Below, one piece after another: positions 1 to 7,744 of a stretch of 64,000 bases of DNA. The notes beneath the pieces are model-generated. The model ran no database searches, was not told the DNA's origin, and saw nothing but the letters and a program-made list of their open reading frames with translations. The DNA comes from Paraburkholderia flava. GTDB taxonomy: Bacteria; Pseudomonadota; Gammaproteobacteria; Burkholderiales; Burkholderiaceae. The stretch is taken from contig NZ_SMRO01000001.1 in assembly GCF_004359985.1 (NCBI RefSeq), positions 62,001 through 126,000 of the forward strand, given 5' to 3'. A program made the position numbers and the translations under genes. The number at the start of each line of letters is the position of its first letter. Within the stretch, counting starts at the first letter, position 1.

Positions 1-121
1 GTTCGCGGCCGTCGGGAAAGAACGGAAACACGATGCCGATGCCGAGGTCGAAGCCGTCCAGCACGACGTATATGAAAAGGCCAAGCGCGATGATCGCGGC
101 CCACACTACGGTTACATCCAT
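1..121 (-). CDS. cydB: Cytochrome bd ubiquinol oxidase subunit II, N-terminal part
   Basis: This is the first 40 or so codons of subunit II of a cytochrome bd quinol oxidase; the rest lies beyond the left edge of the window. The start MDVTVVWAAIIALGLFIYVV followed by LDGFDLGIG is typical of CydB/CioB and forms its first membrane helix. The gene begins 36 bases after the stop of the subunit I gene on the same strand, so the two form the usual cydAB operon. Subunit II is the structural partner of the haem-bearing subunit I in the inner membrane. The call rests on a short stretch but is supported strongly by the neighbour. Confidence 0.9.
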   Translation of the reverse strand, partial: MDVTVVWAAIIALGLFIYVVLDGFDLGIGIVFPFFPDGRE

Positions 122-157
122 GGCAATCTCCGAATCCGAATTCGAAAGCGAGTGGGG

Positions 158-1567
158 TCAGGCGGCAGACAGCGGACGGCGCGCGGTCGACGCGGCCTGT
201 ACCGCGTTCCCGATCTGCGGATCCTGTGAGTCATGTGGCTCCGCACCGGGCAGCGCAGGGCCGCCGCGCATCAGCTTGAGCATGTAGTAGATGCCGGTGC
301 CGAACACGAGGAAGTACACGACCACGAACGCCATCAGCGAAATGCCGACCTGTTGCGCGGTGAGCGGCGACACCGCCTGCGACGTGCGCATCACGCCGTA
401 CACGACCCACGGCTGACGACCCACCTCGGTCGTGACCCACCCCGCGAGCAGCGTGACGAAACCGCTCGGACCCATCGCGACGGTGAGCCGCTGAAACCAC
501 TTCGCTTCGTACAGACGATCGCGCCGGCGCAGTACCCAGGCGATTCCCGCAAGCGCGATCATCAGCAGACCAAGGCCGACCATCACGCGGAAACTCCAGA
601 ACACGACCGTCGAATTGGGCCGGTCCTGCGGCGGGAATTCCTTCAGACCACGAATCTCGCCGTCCCAGCTATGCGTGAGAATCAGGCTGCCGAGATGCGG
701 AATCGACACCGCGTACTTGGTCGTCTCGGCCTGCATGTCGGGGATGCCGAACAGGTTCAGCGCAGTGCCGCCTTTTTCGGTTTCCCACAGACCTTCGATC
801 GCAGCGATCTTCGCCGGCTGATACTTGCGCGTATTGAGTCCATGCTGATCGCCGACGACAGCCTGCAACGGCGCAAGGACCAGCAGCATCCACAGCGCCA
901 TCGAGAACATCTTCTTCACGGCGGGGTCGCGCCGTCCCTTCAGCAGATGCCACGCACCGACCGCGGCGACGACCAGCGCCGCGACGATGAACGCCGCGAT
1001 CGCCATGTGCGCGAGCCGGTACGGGAACGACGGATTGAAGATGATCTTGAACCAGTCGAGCGGCACGACGTGGCCGTTGACGACTTCGAAGCCTTGCGGC
1101 GTTTGCATCCAGCTATTCGACGCGAGGATCCAGAACGTCGAGATCAGCGTGCCGATCGCGACCATCAAGGTTGCAGCGAAGTGCGCGCGCGGACCGACGC
1201 GCTGCCAGCCGAACAGCATGATGCCGAGGAAGCCCGCTTCGAGAAAGAACGCGGTCATCACTTCGTACATCAGCAGCGGCCCGGTGACCGGACCCGCGAA
1301 CGCGGAGAAGCCCGACCAGTTGGTGCCGAACTCGTAGCTCATCACGACGCCGGAGACGACTCCCATGCCGAAGGCCACTGCGAAGATCTTCGACCAGAAC
1401 AGACAAAGATCCTTGTAGTAGGCCTTCTTGGTGCGCAGCCAGCGCCATTCGAGTACGGCGATGAAGCTTGCGAGACCGATACTCAGCGCCGGAAAAACGA
1501 TGTGGAAAGAGACGGTGAATGCGAACTGGAGGCGCGCCAGATCGAATGCCGAAAGCGAGGTGTTCAT
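158..1567 (-). CDS. cydA: Cytochrome bd ubiquinol oxidase subunit I (CioA-like)
   Basis: The 469-residue protein is the haem-carrying subunit of a cytochrome bd oxidase, which reduces O2 to water with electrons from ubiquinol in the inner membrane. It has about nine hydrophobic helices. His22 in SFHIVFPALSIG matches the conserved haem b595 ligand near the N-terminus, and the GRQPW motif follows the periplasmic quinol-binding region. The length is shorter than the roughly 520 residues of E. coli CydA. This fits the short Q-loop, cyanide-insensitive (CIO) type common in Pseudomonas and Burkholderia. It is followed on the same strand by cydB. No oxygen-sensing Anr/Fnr box was found with confidence upstream. 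Confidence 0.95.
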   Translation of the reverse strand: MNTSLSAFDLARLQFAFTVSFHIVFPALSIGLASFIAVLEWRWLRTKKAYYKDLCLFWSKIFAVAFGMGVVSGVVMSYEFGTNWSGFSAFAGPVTGPLLMYEVMTAFFLEAGFLGIMLFGWQRVGPRAHFAATLMVAIGTLISTFWILASNSWMQTPQGFEVVNGHVVPLDWFKIIFNPSFPYRLAHMAIAAFIVAALVVAAVGAWHLLKGRRDPAVKKMFSMALWMLLVLAPLQAVVGDQHGLNTRKYQPAKIAAIEGLWETEKGGTALNLFGIPDMQAETTKYAVSIPHLGSLILTHSWDGEIRGLKEFPPQDRPNSTVVFWSFRVMVGLGLLMIALAGIAWVLRRRDRLYEAKWFQRLTVAMGPSGFVTLLAGWVTTEVGRQPWVVYGVMRTSQAVSPLTAQQVGISLMAFVVVYFLVFGTGIYYMLKLMRGGPALPGAEPHDSQDPQIGNAVQAASTARRPLSAA

Positions 1568-2005
1568 ATGCGTGAGACCGGAAACCGACTACGCGCGTCG
1601 ACCGCTGTCGATGCGCACTGCGTTTCAGCAGATGCCGCCAGATTAGGGGATCACGGGTGTTTTTGCTGCGGCGCGCTGCGCGGCGAAAAGACGCAGAGGG
1701 GTGGTGGTTTGATGGGCTGGAAGGCGCGTAAACAATTGATCAGCTGTGATTTTTTGAATGTGCGTTGCGAGGATTGGGTGTGCGCTGTTGTGTGGGAAGT
1801 GCGGCAATACACCGCGCTGCAACAGACGGTGTGGGGAGGTGAGGCGGCTGTGGATGCGTGATGCGGGTTTCGATCAGCAGCTACGGACAATCGCAAGTTC
1901 GATGACATCGGATCCGAGGGCGGCAGATGACGACGTCTGTCGAAAAGGCGCTCATCATGTCGAGCAGATTCAGAAGCAGTAATCGAAGTGCGATGGAGTG
2001 TGTGT
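1568..2005. other. Gene-free stretch upstream of cydA
   Basis: This 438-base stretch should hold the cydAB promoter on the minus strand. No convincing gene was found; the open frames here have compositions typical of antisense or random frames. Just before the antitoxin remnant, around 1925-1981, one frame reads VEKALIMSSRF. That resembles the end of a Gp49/HigB-type toxin, which would sit exactly there, but the match is too short to annotate. Confidence 0.4.
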
Positions 2006-2215
2006 ATGGAAGAGATCAAAACCGCCCGCTTCGACGCGACGGACTATCTTGATAGCGAAGAAGCGATTGCCGCGTACATCAACGCGGCGTGAAATCCCGA
2101 TCTGCTCGTTGCAGCGATCGGCGATGTGGCCCGCGCGCGAGGCATGGCGAAAGTTGCCGCAGATGCGTGCTTCGGGCGGGAGAGCCTATACAAGACCAGG
2201 ACGCACGAGTCCTAG
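2006..2215 (+). pseudogene. Degenerate HI1420/HigA-type addiction-module antitoxin
   Basis: Reading from ATG 2006, the frame gives an N-terminus (MEEIKTARFDATDYLDSEEA, then IAAYINAA) characteristic of the 'putative addiction module antidote' family. It then hits TGA at 2090-2092. The same frame continues after the stop with NPDLLVAAIGDVARARGMAK and GRESLYK, the helix-turn-helix part of that family, and ends at TAG 2213. Relative to the family, a few codons are missing around the stop, and the roughly 30-residue C-terminus after the SLYK motif is replaced by unrelated sequence. No intact toxin lies upstream. The locus is therefore a dead toxin-antitoxin remnant. The family assignment is from memory of the motif and is fairly secure; the deletion boundaries are inferred. 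Confidence 0.75.
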
Positions 2216-2400
2216 CGTTCGTCACTCCACAACTTCCCCGCCGTCGCCCAGTTCTCGCGCTTCACGTCGGTGAGAATGATATCGACGCTATTCGGTTCGA
2301 CACCGAGCGACTCGCACGTCGCACGCGTGATCGCTTCAACGAACTCGCGTTTCTGTTCGATGCTGCGGCCTTCGAACAGTTCGATACGAAACGTGGGCAT
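2212..2400 (-). CDS. 4-oxalocrotonate tautomerase family protein
   Basis: This is a 62-residue tautomerase of the 4-OT fold. Starting at ATG 2400, the mature protein begins MPTFRIELFEGRS, which leaves Pro1, the catalytic base of the family, after removal of Met. An AGGAG-type ribosome site (AGGAGAGCC) precedes this ATG, so the longer upstream reading is rejected. The length matches the family. It lies 32 bases downstream of a class II aldolase gene on the same strand and probably belongs to one transcript with it and the urea transporter. Substrate is unknown; keto-enol tautomerisation of a 2-oxo acid is the usual reaction. Confidence 0.88.
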   Translation of the reverse strand: MPTFRIELFEGRSIEQKREFVEAITRATCESLGVEPNSVDIILTDVKRENWATAGKLWSDER

Positions 2401-2432
2401 GGCAGGCTCTCCTATGAAGTAAAAAGAAAACG

Positions 2433-3218
2433 TCACTCGCGATACGACGGATCGAGCCGGTCGAGTTTGCGCAGCAGCGCGGGCCACTCGAGCGCGCCTT
2501 CGATCGCGCCGCCGTCGAGCAGTTGCTCCGCCGTGCGCGCGGCGACCGCTTCGGACGGCAGCACGAGGTCCGCGTGTTCGGGGTCGCGCGCCTGCGCGAG
2601 CAGCTGGATTTCGCAGGCCTTCACGAGCGTCGCCATCAGCACGTACGCTTCGGCGACCGTGCGGCCGACCGTCAGCGTGCCGTGATTGCGCAACAGCATC
2701 GCGGGCTTGTCCGCGAGGTGCGCGACGAGGCGCTCGCCTTCGACCGGTGTGAACGCGAGGCTCTCGTAGTCGTGATACGCGAGCTGGCCGTGAAAGCGCA
2801 GCGCGTGCTGTGACGCGGGCAGCAGTCCCGCACGCTGGATCGATACCGCGATCCCAGCGGTGTTATGCAGATGCATCACGCAGAACGCGCCCGCACGCGC
2901 CGCATGCACGGCGGCGTGCAACGCGAAACCGGTCACGTTCACCGTGTGCTCGCTCGTGCCGACGATGTGTCCGGCGAGATCGATCTTCACGAGATTCGAT
3001 GCGCTGACCTCGTCGAATGCGAAACCGAACGGGTTGATCAGGAAGTGGCCCGGCTCGCCCGGCACGCTCGCGGAGATGTGCGTGTAGATCAGATCGTCCC
3101 AGCCGTTGAGCGCGACGAGCCGGTAGGCAGCGGCGAGATCGATGCGCGTGCGGTGCTCGGCGTCGGTCATCGGGCCCGTCGCGGCGACGCGGCCGGCGGG
3201 CGTGTGGGCAAACGACAT
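2433..3218 (-). CDS. Class II aldolase/adducin family protein
   Basis: The 261-residue protein belongs to the class II aldolase/adducin N-terminal family of Zn-dependent aldolases, epimerases and decarboxylases. Its predicted zinc site is built from HLHN (in VMHLHNTAG) and a later NHG (in LLRNHGTLTVG), both family hallmarks. ATG 3218 is chosen because it carries a GAGGAGA ribosome site; the frame stays open further upstream without one. The real substrate cannot be told. Several Burkholderia members sit in small gene sets with no known pathway. It lies between a urea transporter gene and a tautomerase gene, all on the minus strand. Confidence 0.88.
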   Translation of the reverse strand: MSFAHTPAGRVAATGPMTDAEHRTRIDLAAAYRLVALNGWDDLIYTHISASVPGEPGHFLINPFGFAFDEVSASNLVKIDLAGHIVGTSEHTVNVTGFALHAAVHAARAGAFCVMHLHNTAGIAVSIQRAGLLPASQHALRFHGQLAYHDYESLAFTPVEGERLVAHLADKPAMLLRNHGTLTVGRTVAEAYVLMATLVKACEIQLLAQARDPEHADLVLPSEAVAARTAEQLLDGGAIEGALEWPALLRKLDRLDPSYRE

Positions 3219-3246
3219 GTCGGTCTCCTCGTGATGCGCAGCGCGC

Positions 3247-4149
3247 TCATCGTGCGGGCGCGCTTTCAGTCTCGGTTCGTGCAGCATTCGCGATCCGCGA
3301 ACGGTACAGCATCTGCAGGCTCCACGTCGCGACGACGAACGGTGCGGTCATCATCGGCCAGCCTGCGATGGTCGTCGCATGTTGCAGTATGGCAGCGAGC
3401 GCGGCACCGGCCAGCGCGTAGCCGAAGCCACGGTCCACGAGTGCGAGCGCCGCGAGCGCACCGTTGAATCCTAACAGGCCGGCGTCGAAAGACGATAGCG
3501 GCGTGCCGCACCACCACAGCACCGCGTTCGCAAGCACGGCGCCGACGAGCGCCGCGCATGCGTGGCGACGCGACGCCGCAGCGATACCCATGAGCACAAG
3601 CAGCCCCGGCAATGCGCCGGATGCGAACGCGGTCTGCGCGAAACTGGAGAGCACACCGCTCGCGATGCCGAGCGACGTCGTCACCGGCTGCACGGCGGGC
3701 GCGATGGTATCGACAGGTTCACGCAATAACGCGAGCCAGCCCCACGTGACGACAATGTACGGACTCGAATAAACCGCGAGACCTCGCATACGTAGCCAGC
3801 GCGACCACGGCGCCTGCAATACAGCCGCAGCGGTCGCCGACAGGATCGCGAGCGCGGTCGCGGTGGCTGGGTCCGCGACATATGAGAATGTGGCGAGCGC
3901 GGCCAGCGCGCCGTTGAAACCGTTCGCCCCGTCACGTGTGCATGCGTCGTCGTGGTTTATCAGCATTGCGACGACATTGGCGGTCGTCGCTCCGATCATC
4001 GCCGCGCACGCGAGACGTACGTTGCACACCAGCAGCGCGGCAAGCACGCACGCGCCGGTGAACGCATTCGGCTGCAGGACGATCTGACCGACGCTGCGCA
4101 ACAGCGTGCGCAATGCGGGGGAATCGGTGTCGTGAGCGGCGGCGTGCAT
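3247..4149 (-). CDS. Urea transporter (UT family)
   Basis: The 300-residue hydrophobic protein carries the two internal copies of the UT-family signature: GANGFNGALAALA in the first half and LLGFNGALAALALVDRGF in the second. This reflects the duplicated fold of bacterial and animal urea channels. UT proteins conduct urea down its gradient across the inner membrane through a trimer. The gene heads a minus-strand series with a class II aldolase and a tautomerase, and no urease genes are in view. A relation between urea and the two downstream enzymes is not obvious; ureide or allophanate-like breakdown is one possibility but is only a guess. Confidence 0.88.
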   Translation of the reverse strand: MHAAAHDTDSPALRTLLRSVGQIVLQPNAFTGACVLAALLVCNVRLACAAMIGATTANVVAMLINHDDACTRDGANGFNGALAALATFSYVADPATATALAILSATAAAVLQAPWSRWLRMRGLAVYSSPYIVVTWGWLALLREPVDTIAPAVQPVTTSLGIASGVLSSFAQTAFASGALPGLLVLMGIAAASRRHACAALVGAVLANAVLWWCGTPLSSFDAGLLGFNGALAALALVDRGFGYALAGAALAAILQHATTIAGWPMMTAPFVVATWSLQMLYRSRIANAARTETESAPAR

Positions 4150-4371
4150 CGGAGGGGTGCAGTACGTGACCAGGCAAAAGCGCGAGCATAGGTCAACAAC
4201 CGGCGATCCGGGATCGCGGCGCGATGATAGTGGCTATTTGCGAGGGCTTTTTGATCGTCATGGCAAGCGGCGCCGGTCGCGCTACCATGAACGCGGATTC
4301 CATCAGACACGAACGACGCGCTGGCAACCTCATTGCCGCGCACGCGTGTCGCAACCGGAAGAGGCAACGTC

Positions 4372-4926
4372 ATGCGCGAAGTGCGTTGGGCATCGGAAGA
4401 GGGCGACGGCATCGAACATCTGGCATTCGACGCGCGGGCCGACGGCTTTTTTGTCGAAAGCGCGGTGGTCGGTCAGCGTTATGGCAAATCGTACGGGCTC
4501 TACTACACGGTGCGCTGCGACCCGCAATGGCGAGTCCGGCACACGTACCTGAAAATCGCAGGCGGCGGCGAGCTTGAACTGCATGGCGATGGGGAAGGGC
4601 ATTGGCGCGACGGCCACGATCTCACGTTGAGCGCGCTCGAAGGCTGCATCGATATTGACATCGCGGCGACGCCGTTCACGAACACGCTGCCGATCCGTCG
4701 TCTGCAGCTGGCACCCGGCGAGCGCAAGCCGATCGCGGTCGCGTATATCGGCACGCCGGATCTCCAGGTCACGCGCGTCGAGCAGGCGTATGCGTGCCTC
4801 GACACGGATCGCGAGTATCGGTACGAGGGGATTTTCCGGAATTTCTCGGCGAATCTGCGCGTCGACGACGATGGGCTCGTCGTCGACTATCCGACGCTGT
4901 TCAGACGCCTGCCGTCCGTGCGTTGA
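4372..4926 (+). CDS. Putative glycolipid-binding domain protein (PF06475-like)
   Basis: This is a 184-residue soluble protein beginning MREVRWASEEGDGIEHLAF. The order of motifs (EHLAF, GFFVESAVVG, YTVRCDPQWRVR, CIDIDIAATPFTNTLPIRRL, FRNFSANLRVDDDGLVVDYP) matches the putative glycolipid-binding family, whose structure is a beta-barrel-like fold. Molecular function in bacteria is unproven. ATG 4372 is preferred over an earlier in-frame ATG at 4333 because the family starts here and GGAAGAGG lies upstream. It converges with the alpha/beta hydrolase gene and overlaps its 3' end by 26 bases. Confidence 0.7.
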   Translation: MREVRWASEEGDGIEHLAFDARADGFFVESAVVGQRYGKSYGLYYTVRCDPQWRVRHTYLKIAGGGELELHGDGEGHWRDGHDLTLSALEGCIDIDIAATPFTNTLPIRRLQLAPGERKPIAVAYIGTPDLQVTRVEQAYACLDTDREYRYEGIFRNFSANLRVDDDGLVVDYPTLFRRLPSVR

Positions 4927-5827
4927 CTGCACCGCTGTCACGTTGCACGGCATGCTGGTCGACGAAGCGGCCGATGCCCGTGGCGATCCGCAACGGGTCG
5001 CGCAGCACGACCCAGTGGCTCGCGTCGATTTCTTCGCGCGTATAGCTGCCGAGCCAGCGTTCGAGCCCGAGTGATAGCGGCGGACCGACGTAGCGGTCGC
5101 GCATCGGCACGAGAAACTGCACCGGCGCATGCGCATGGCGCGCACGCGGATGCAGCAGACGCTCGATGAAATTCGCGCGGTACAGGTTCAGCCCGTTCAA
5201 CGCGTTGCGCAGTTGCGCGGGGTCGCGCGGCGGGCGGATGCCTTCGGTCACACGCAGCCATAGCGGCCACATGCGCGCACCGCCTGCACGCCACACCAGC
5301 TCCGGCACCAGCGGCAGATGAAAGAAGAAAATGTACCAGGACTTCAGCATCTGGCGCAGCTTGCCGGGCTGTTTCGTCGTGCCGTCCGTACCCGAGCCGC
5401 GCAGCGCGCTCGATGCGTGATCGAGGCACGGTCCCGAGATCGACGTGTATGACGCGATGCGTCCGGCGAATGCGGGATCGGTGACGGCTTCCCAGCTCTG
5501 GATCGATCCCCAGTCGTGGGCGGCGAGGTGGAACGGTCGCGTGCCGCAGGTCGCATCCGCGACTGCGGCGAGATCGGCGGCGAGTCGTTCGAGCCGGTAG
5601 GCGCGACGTGCGCCGGGGCCTTCGGGCGCACCCGATGCACCCGCGCCGCGCACGTCGTACGCAATTACGCGATAGCGCGTGTCGAGCTGCGCGCGCACCG
5701 GTTCCCATACCGTCGCGGAATCCGGATAGCCGTGCACGAGGATAATCGGCGGCGCGTCGCGCGGGCCGCTCACGTACACGGCGAGCCGCACGTCGCCCGC
5801 GTCGACGACGAGCGTGTCGCGAATCAT
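4901..5827 (-). CDS. Alpha/beta hydrolase, epoxide hydrolase/dehalogenase type
   Basis: The 308-residue protein has the alpha/beta-hydrolase oxyanion motif HGYPDS. Its nucleophile elbow AHDWGS has Asp rather than Ser, as in epoxide hydrolases and haloalkane dehalogenases. A late His in DASHWV is a plausible catalytic base. It is the last gene of a minus-strand series and overlaps the preceding PF10118 gene by four bases (ATGA), which suggests translational coupling. In this cluster it might hydrolyse an ester or lactone made by the Baeyer-Villiger-type monooxygenase, but the Asp nucleophile argues for epoxide or halide chemistry. The substrate is not determinable here. Confidence 0.85.
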   Translation of the reverse strand: MIRDTLVVDAGDVRLAVYVSGPRDAPPIILVHGYPDSATVWEPVRAQLDTRYRVIAYDVRGAGASGAPEGPGARRAYRLERLAADLAAVADATCGTRPFHLAAHDWGSIQSWEAVTDPAFAGRIASYTSISGPCLDHASSALRGSGTDGTTKQPGKLRQMLKSWYIFFFHLPLVPELVWRAGGARMWPLWLRVTEGIRPPRDPAQLRNALNGLNLYRANFIERLLHPRARHAHAPVQFLVPMRDRYVGPPLSLGLERWLGSYTREEIDASHWVVLRDPLRIATGIGRFVDQHAVQRDSGAVNARTAGV

Positions 5828-6714
5828 GCTGCTGACCCTGCCGCAGTCCGCACGCCGCGACGCGTTGCCTTCAGCGGCGGATGCTTCGCGTTGGCTTCAT
5901 CGACTGCGGCAACCAGCCCGTCGATGCGTGCGAGTTGCGCACGATTGTCGTGATCCCACGGATGGAAGCCGGGCCGGAAGAAGCTCAGCCATTCGCCTGC
6001 GATACGCGGGAATACGCCATGTCGCGGACCGTACAGGAATTTCACGACCTCCCACATCCCGCGCAGATGACCGCCGCGTTTGCGGTCGGCGATCATCATA
6101 CGGATGTGGTAGTCGAACACGATCAGCCAGAACACGACGGTGGTCATCAGCATCGTACCGGTGCGCAGCAGATAGCGGCCGAGCCCGGGCTTCACGACGG
6201 TGTTCCACACGTCGTATGAAACCGACTTGTGCTCGGTTTCCTCCAGCGCATGCCACGTCCACATCTGCTGATAGCCCTCGACCGATCCGCCGACGCGCGT
6301 CTCGTCTTCGAGCAGCAGACCCGCGAGCATCGCGGTGTAGTGCTCGAGTGCGACGGTCATCGCGAGCTGGCCTGCCGGCGGCAGTATCCTGCGATTGATG
6401 TTGAGAAACATCTCGAGGCGCTTGTCGAGCTTGTGCGCGGGCAGGCCGGCATTGTTCAGCAGATCGTTGTACTCGATGTGCTCGCGCGTGTGCATCGCTT
6501 CCTGACCGATGAAGCCGAGCACCTGTTTTTTCAGCACCGGATCGGTGATGCGGTCGCGATAGTGGCGCACGCTGTCCATGAAGAAGCGCTCGCCGGATGG
6601 AAACAGCAGCGACAGCGCGTTGAAGAAGTGCGTGACGTGCGAACCCTTCGCGTGCCAGTCGGACGCCCGCTCGGGCGGCAGTGCGAACCGGAGGTCGCGG
6701 CGAATCGGCATCAT
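5824..6714 (-). CDS. Metal-dependent hydrolase, PF10118 family
   Basis: This 296-residue protein belongs to the family annotated as 'predicted metal-dependent hydrolase' (PF10118). It contains several helices with acidic/His pairs, for example GQEAMHTREHIEYN, EHYTAMLAG and HALEETEHKSVSYD, which resemble a di-metal helical-bundle site. A hydrophobic segment near residues 190-215 suggests association with the membrane. Biochemical function is unknown. It is coupled by a four-base overlap to the downstream alpha/beta hydrolase and follows an SDR gene. Two adjacent Met codons (6714 and 6711) can both serve as start. Confidence 0.8.
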   Translation of the reverse strand: MMPIRRDLRFALPPERASDWHAKGSHVTHFFNALSLLFPSGERFFMDSVRHYRDRITDPVLKKQVLGFIGQEAMHTREHIEYNDLLNNAGLPAHKLDKRLEMFLNINRRILPPAGQLAMTVALEHYTAMLAGLLLEDETRVGGSVEGYQQMWTWHALEETEHKSVSYDVWNTVVKPGLGRYLLRTGTMLMTTVVFWLIVFDYHIRMMIADRKRGGHLRGMWEVVKFLYGPRHGVFPRIAGEWLSFFRPGFHPWDHDNRAQLARIDGLVAAVDEANAKHPPLKATRRGVRTAAGSAA

Positions 6715-6782
6715 GGCTCTACTCCTTGTGGCGTGTTTGGTTCAGTTCGATTTTGTTCGTAGTGTTGCGGTGCTTGAGTGCT

Positions 6783-7691
6783 TCACGCGCGCCGGCTCGT
6801 CACCGCTGCTTCCGAACGCGCGGGCTTCTCCGCGATGCGTTTCATGCGGCGCGTTTGCAGCACGACCAGCGCCTGATAAGCGGAGGGCAGCGTGCGTGCG
6901 AGCCAGTCGGCGGCACGTGCGTCGCGGCCGATCAGCACGCGACGTTTGTTCTTGCGCACGCCGTCGAGAATCACGCGTGCGGCTTCGTCGGCGGTCGTGA
7001 TGAAGAACTTCTCGAAGTCGTCCTTGCCTTGCTGTTCGTTCTCGATCATGAAGCCGACCATGTTCTGCGAGATGCGGCTCGACTGCGCGATCGACGTGCG
7101 GATGCCGCCCGGATGCACGCAGGTTGCGGAGACACCGCAGTTCATCAGATCGAGTTCCTGACGCAGCGACTCGGTAAAGCCGCGCACCGCGAACTTGGTC
7201 GCGTTGTAGCCACTCATGCCCGGTTGTGCGAAGAGTCCGAACACGCTCGACGTGTTGACGATGTGTCCGTTGCCCGACGCCTTCAGATGCGGCAAAAAGG
7301 CCTTCGTGCCGTGCACGACGCCCCAGAAGTTGATCCCGACGATCCATTCGAGATCGCTGTATTCCATGCCGTCGATCGTGCTCGACAGCGCGACGCCCGC
7401 GTTGTTGAACACGAGGTTCACGCGGTCGTGCTGCGCGACGGTTTCCGCGGCCCAGTCGAACATCGCAACGCGGTCGGAGACGTCGAGCACGCGCGTCGTG
7501 ATGCGCAACGGCGCACCGACGACATTCGGCGCGGCGGCCTGCGCCAGTTGCGCGGTTTCTGCAAGGCTAGTGGCGTTGCGGTCCGCGAGCGACAGGTGGC
7601 AACCGTCGCGCGAGAGCGCGATGGCGAGCGAACGTCCCATGCCCGAACCGGCTCCGGTGATGGCGGCAACTCTATCGGTGAAATTTTTCAT
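6783..7691 (-). CDS. Short-chain dehydrogenase/reductase
   Basis: The 302-residue protein is a classical SDR oxidoreductase. The NAD(P) site ITGAGSGMGRSLA is at the N-terminus, NNAG is in the middle, and the catalytic Ser and YxxxK motif are present (NTSSVFGLFAQPGMSGYNATK). It is longer than the usual 250 residues because of a C-terminal tail of about 50 residues. It follows the flavin monooxygenase gene by 53 bases on the same strand. A reasonable role is interconverting an alcohol and the ketone used by that monooxygenase, but this is inferred from position only. Confidence 0.88.
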   Translation of the reverse strand: MKNFTDRVAAITGAGSGMGRSLAIALSRDGCHLSLADRNATSLAETAQLAQAAAPNVVGAPLRITTRVLDVSDRVAMFDWAAETVAQHDRVNLVFNNAGVALSSTIDGMEYSDLEWIVGINFWGVVHGTKAFLPHLKASGNGHIVNTSSVFGLFAQPGMSGYNATKFAVRGFTESLRQELDLMNCGVSATCVHPGGIRTSIAQSSRISQNMVGFMIENEQQGKDDFEKFFITTADEAARVILDGVRKNKRRVLIGRDARAADWLARTLPSAYQALVVLQTRRMKRIAEKPARSEAAVTSRRA

Positions 7692-7744
7692 GGCTTGTCT
7701 CCACTCTCTCTTTGTCGTTCGAATGTCCGAATGTCGTGTACGAG

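Noticed and set aside
1735..1760. Fnr/Anr box (TTGAT...) upstream of cydA
   Set aside because: Only one half site (TTGAT) is good; the second half does not match ATCAA.
233..1861. Long plus-strand open frame (over 500 codons) opposite cydA
   Set aside because: It is antisense of a clear membrane oxidase gene. Its product is rich in Arg, His, Asp and Glu, as expected of a shadow frame in high-GC DNA.
1651..2019. 122-codon minus-strand frame upstream of cydA
   Set aside because: Its composition is random (Ser/His/Thr/Pro-rich), it has no ribosome site and no family; it lies in the promoter region.
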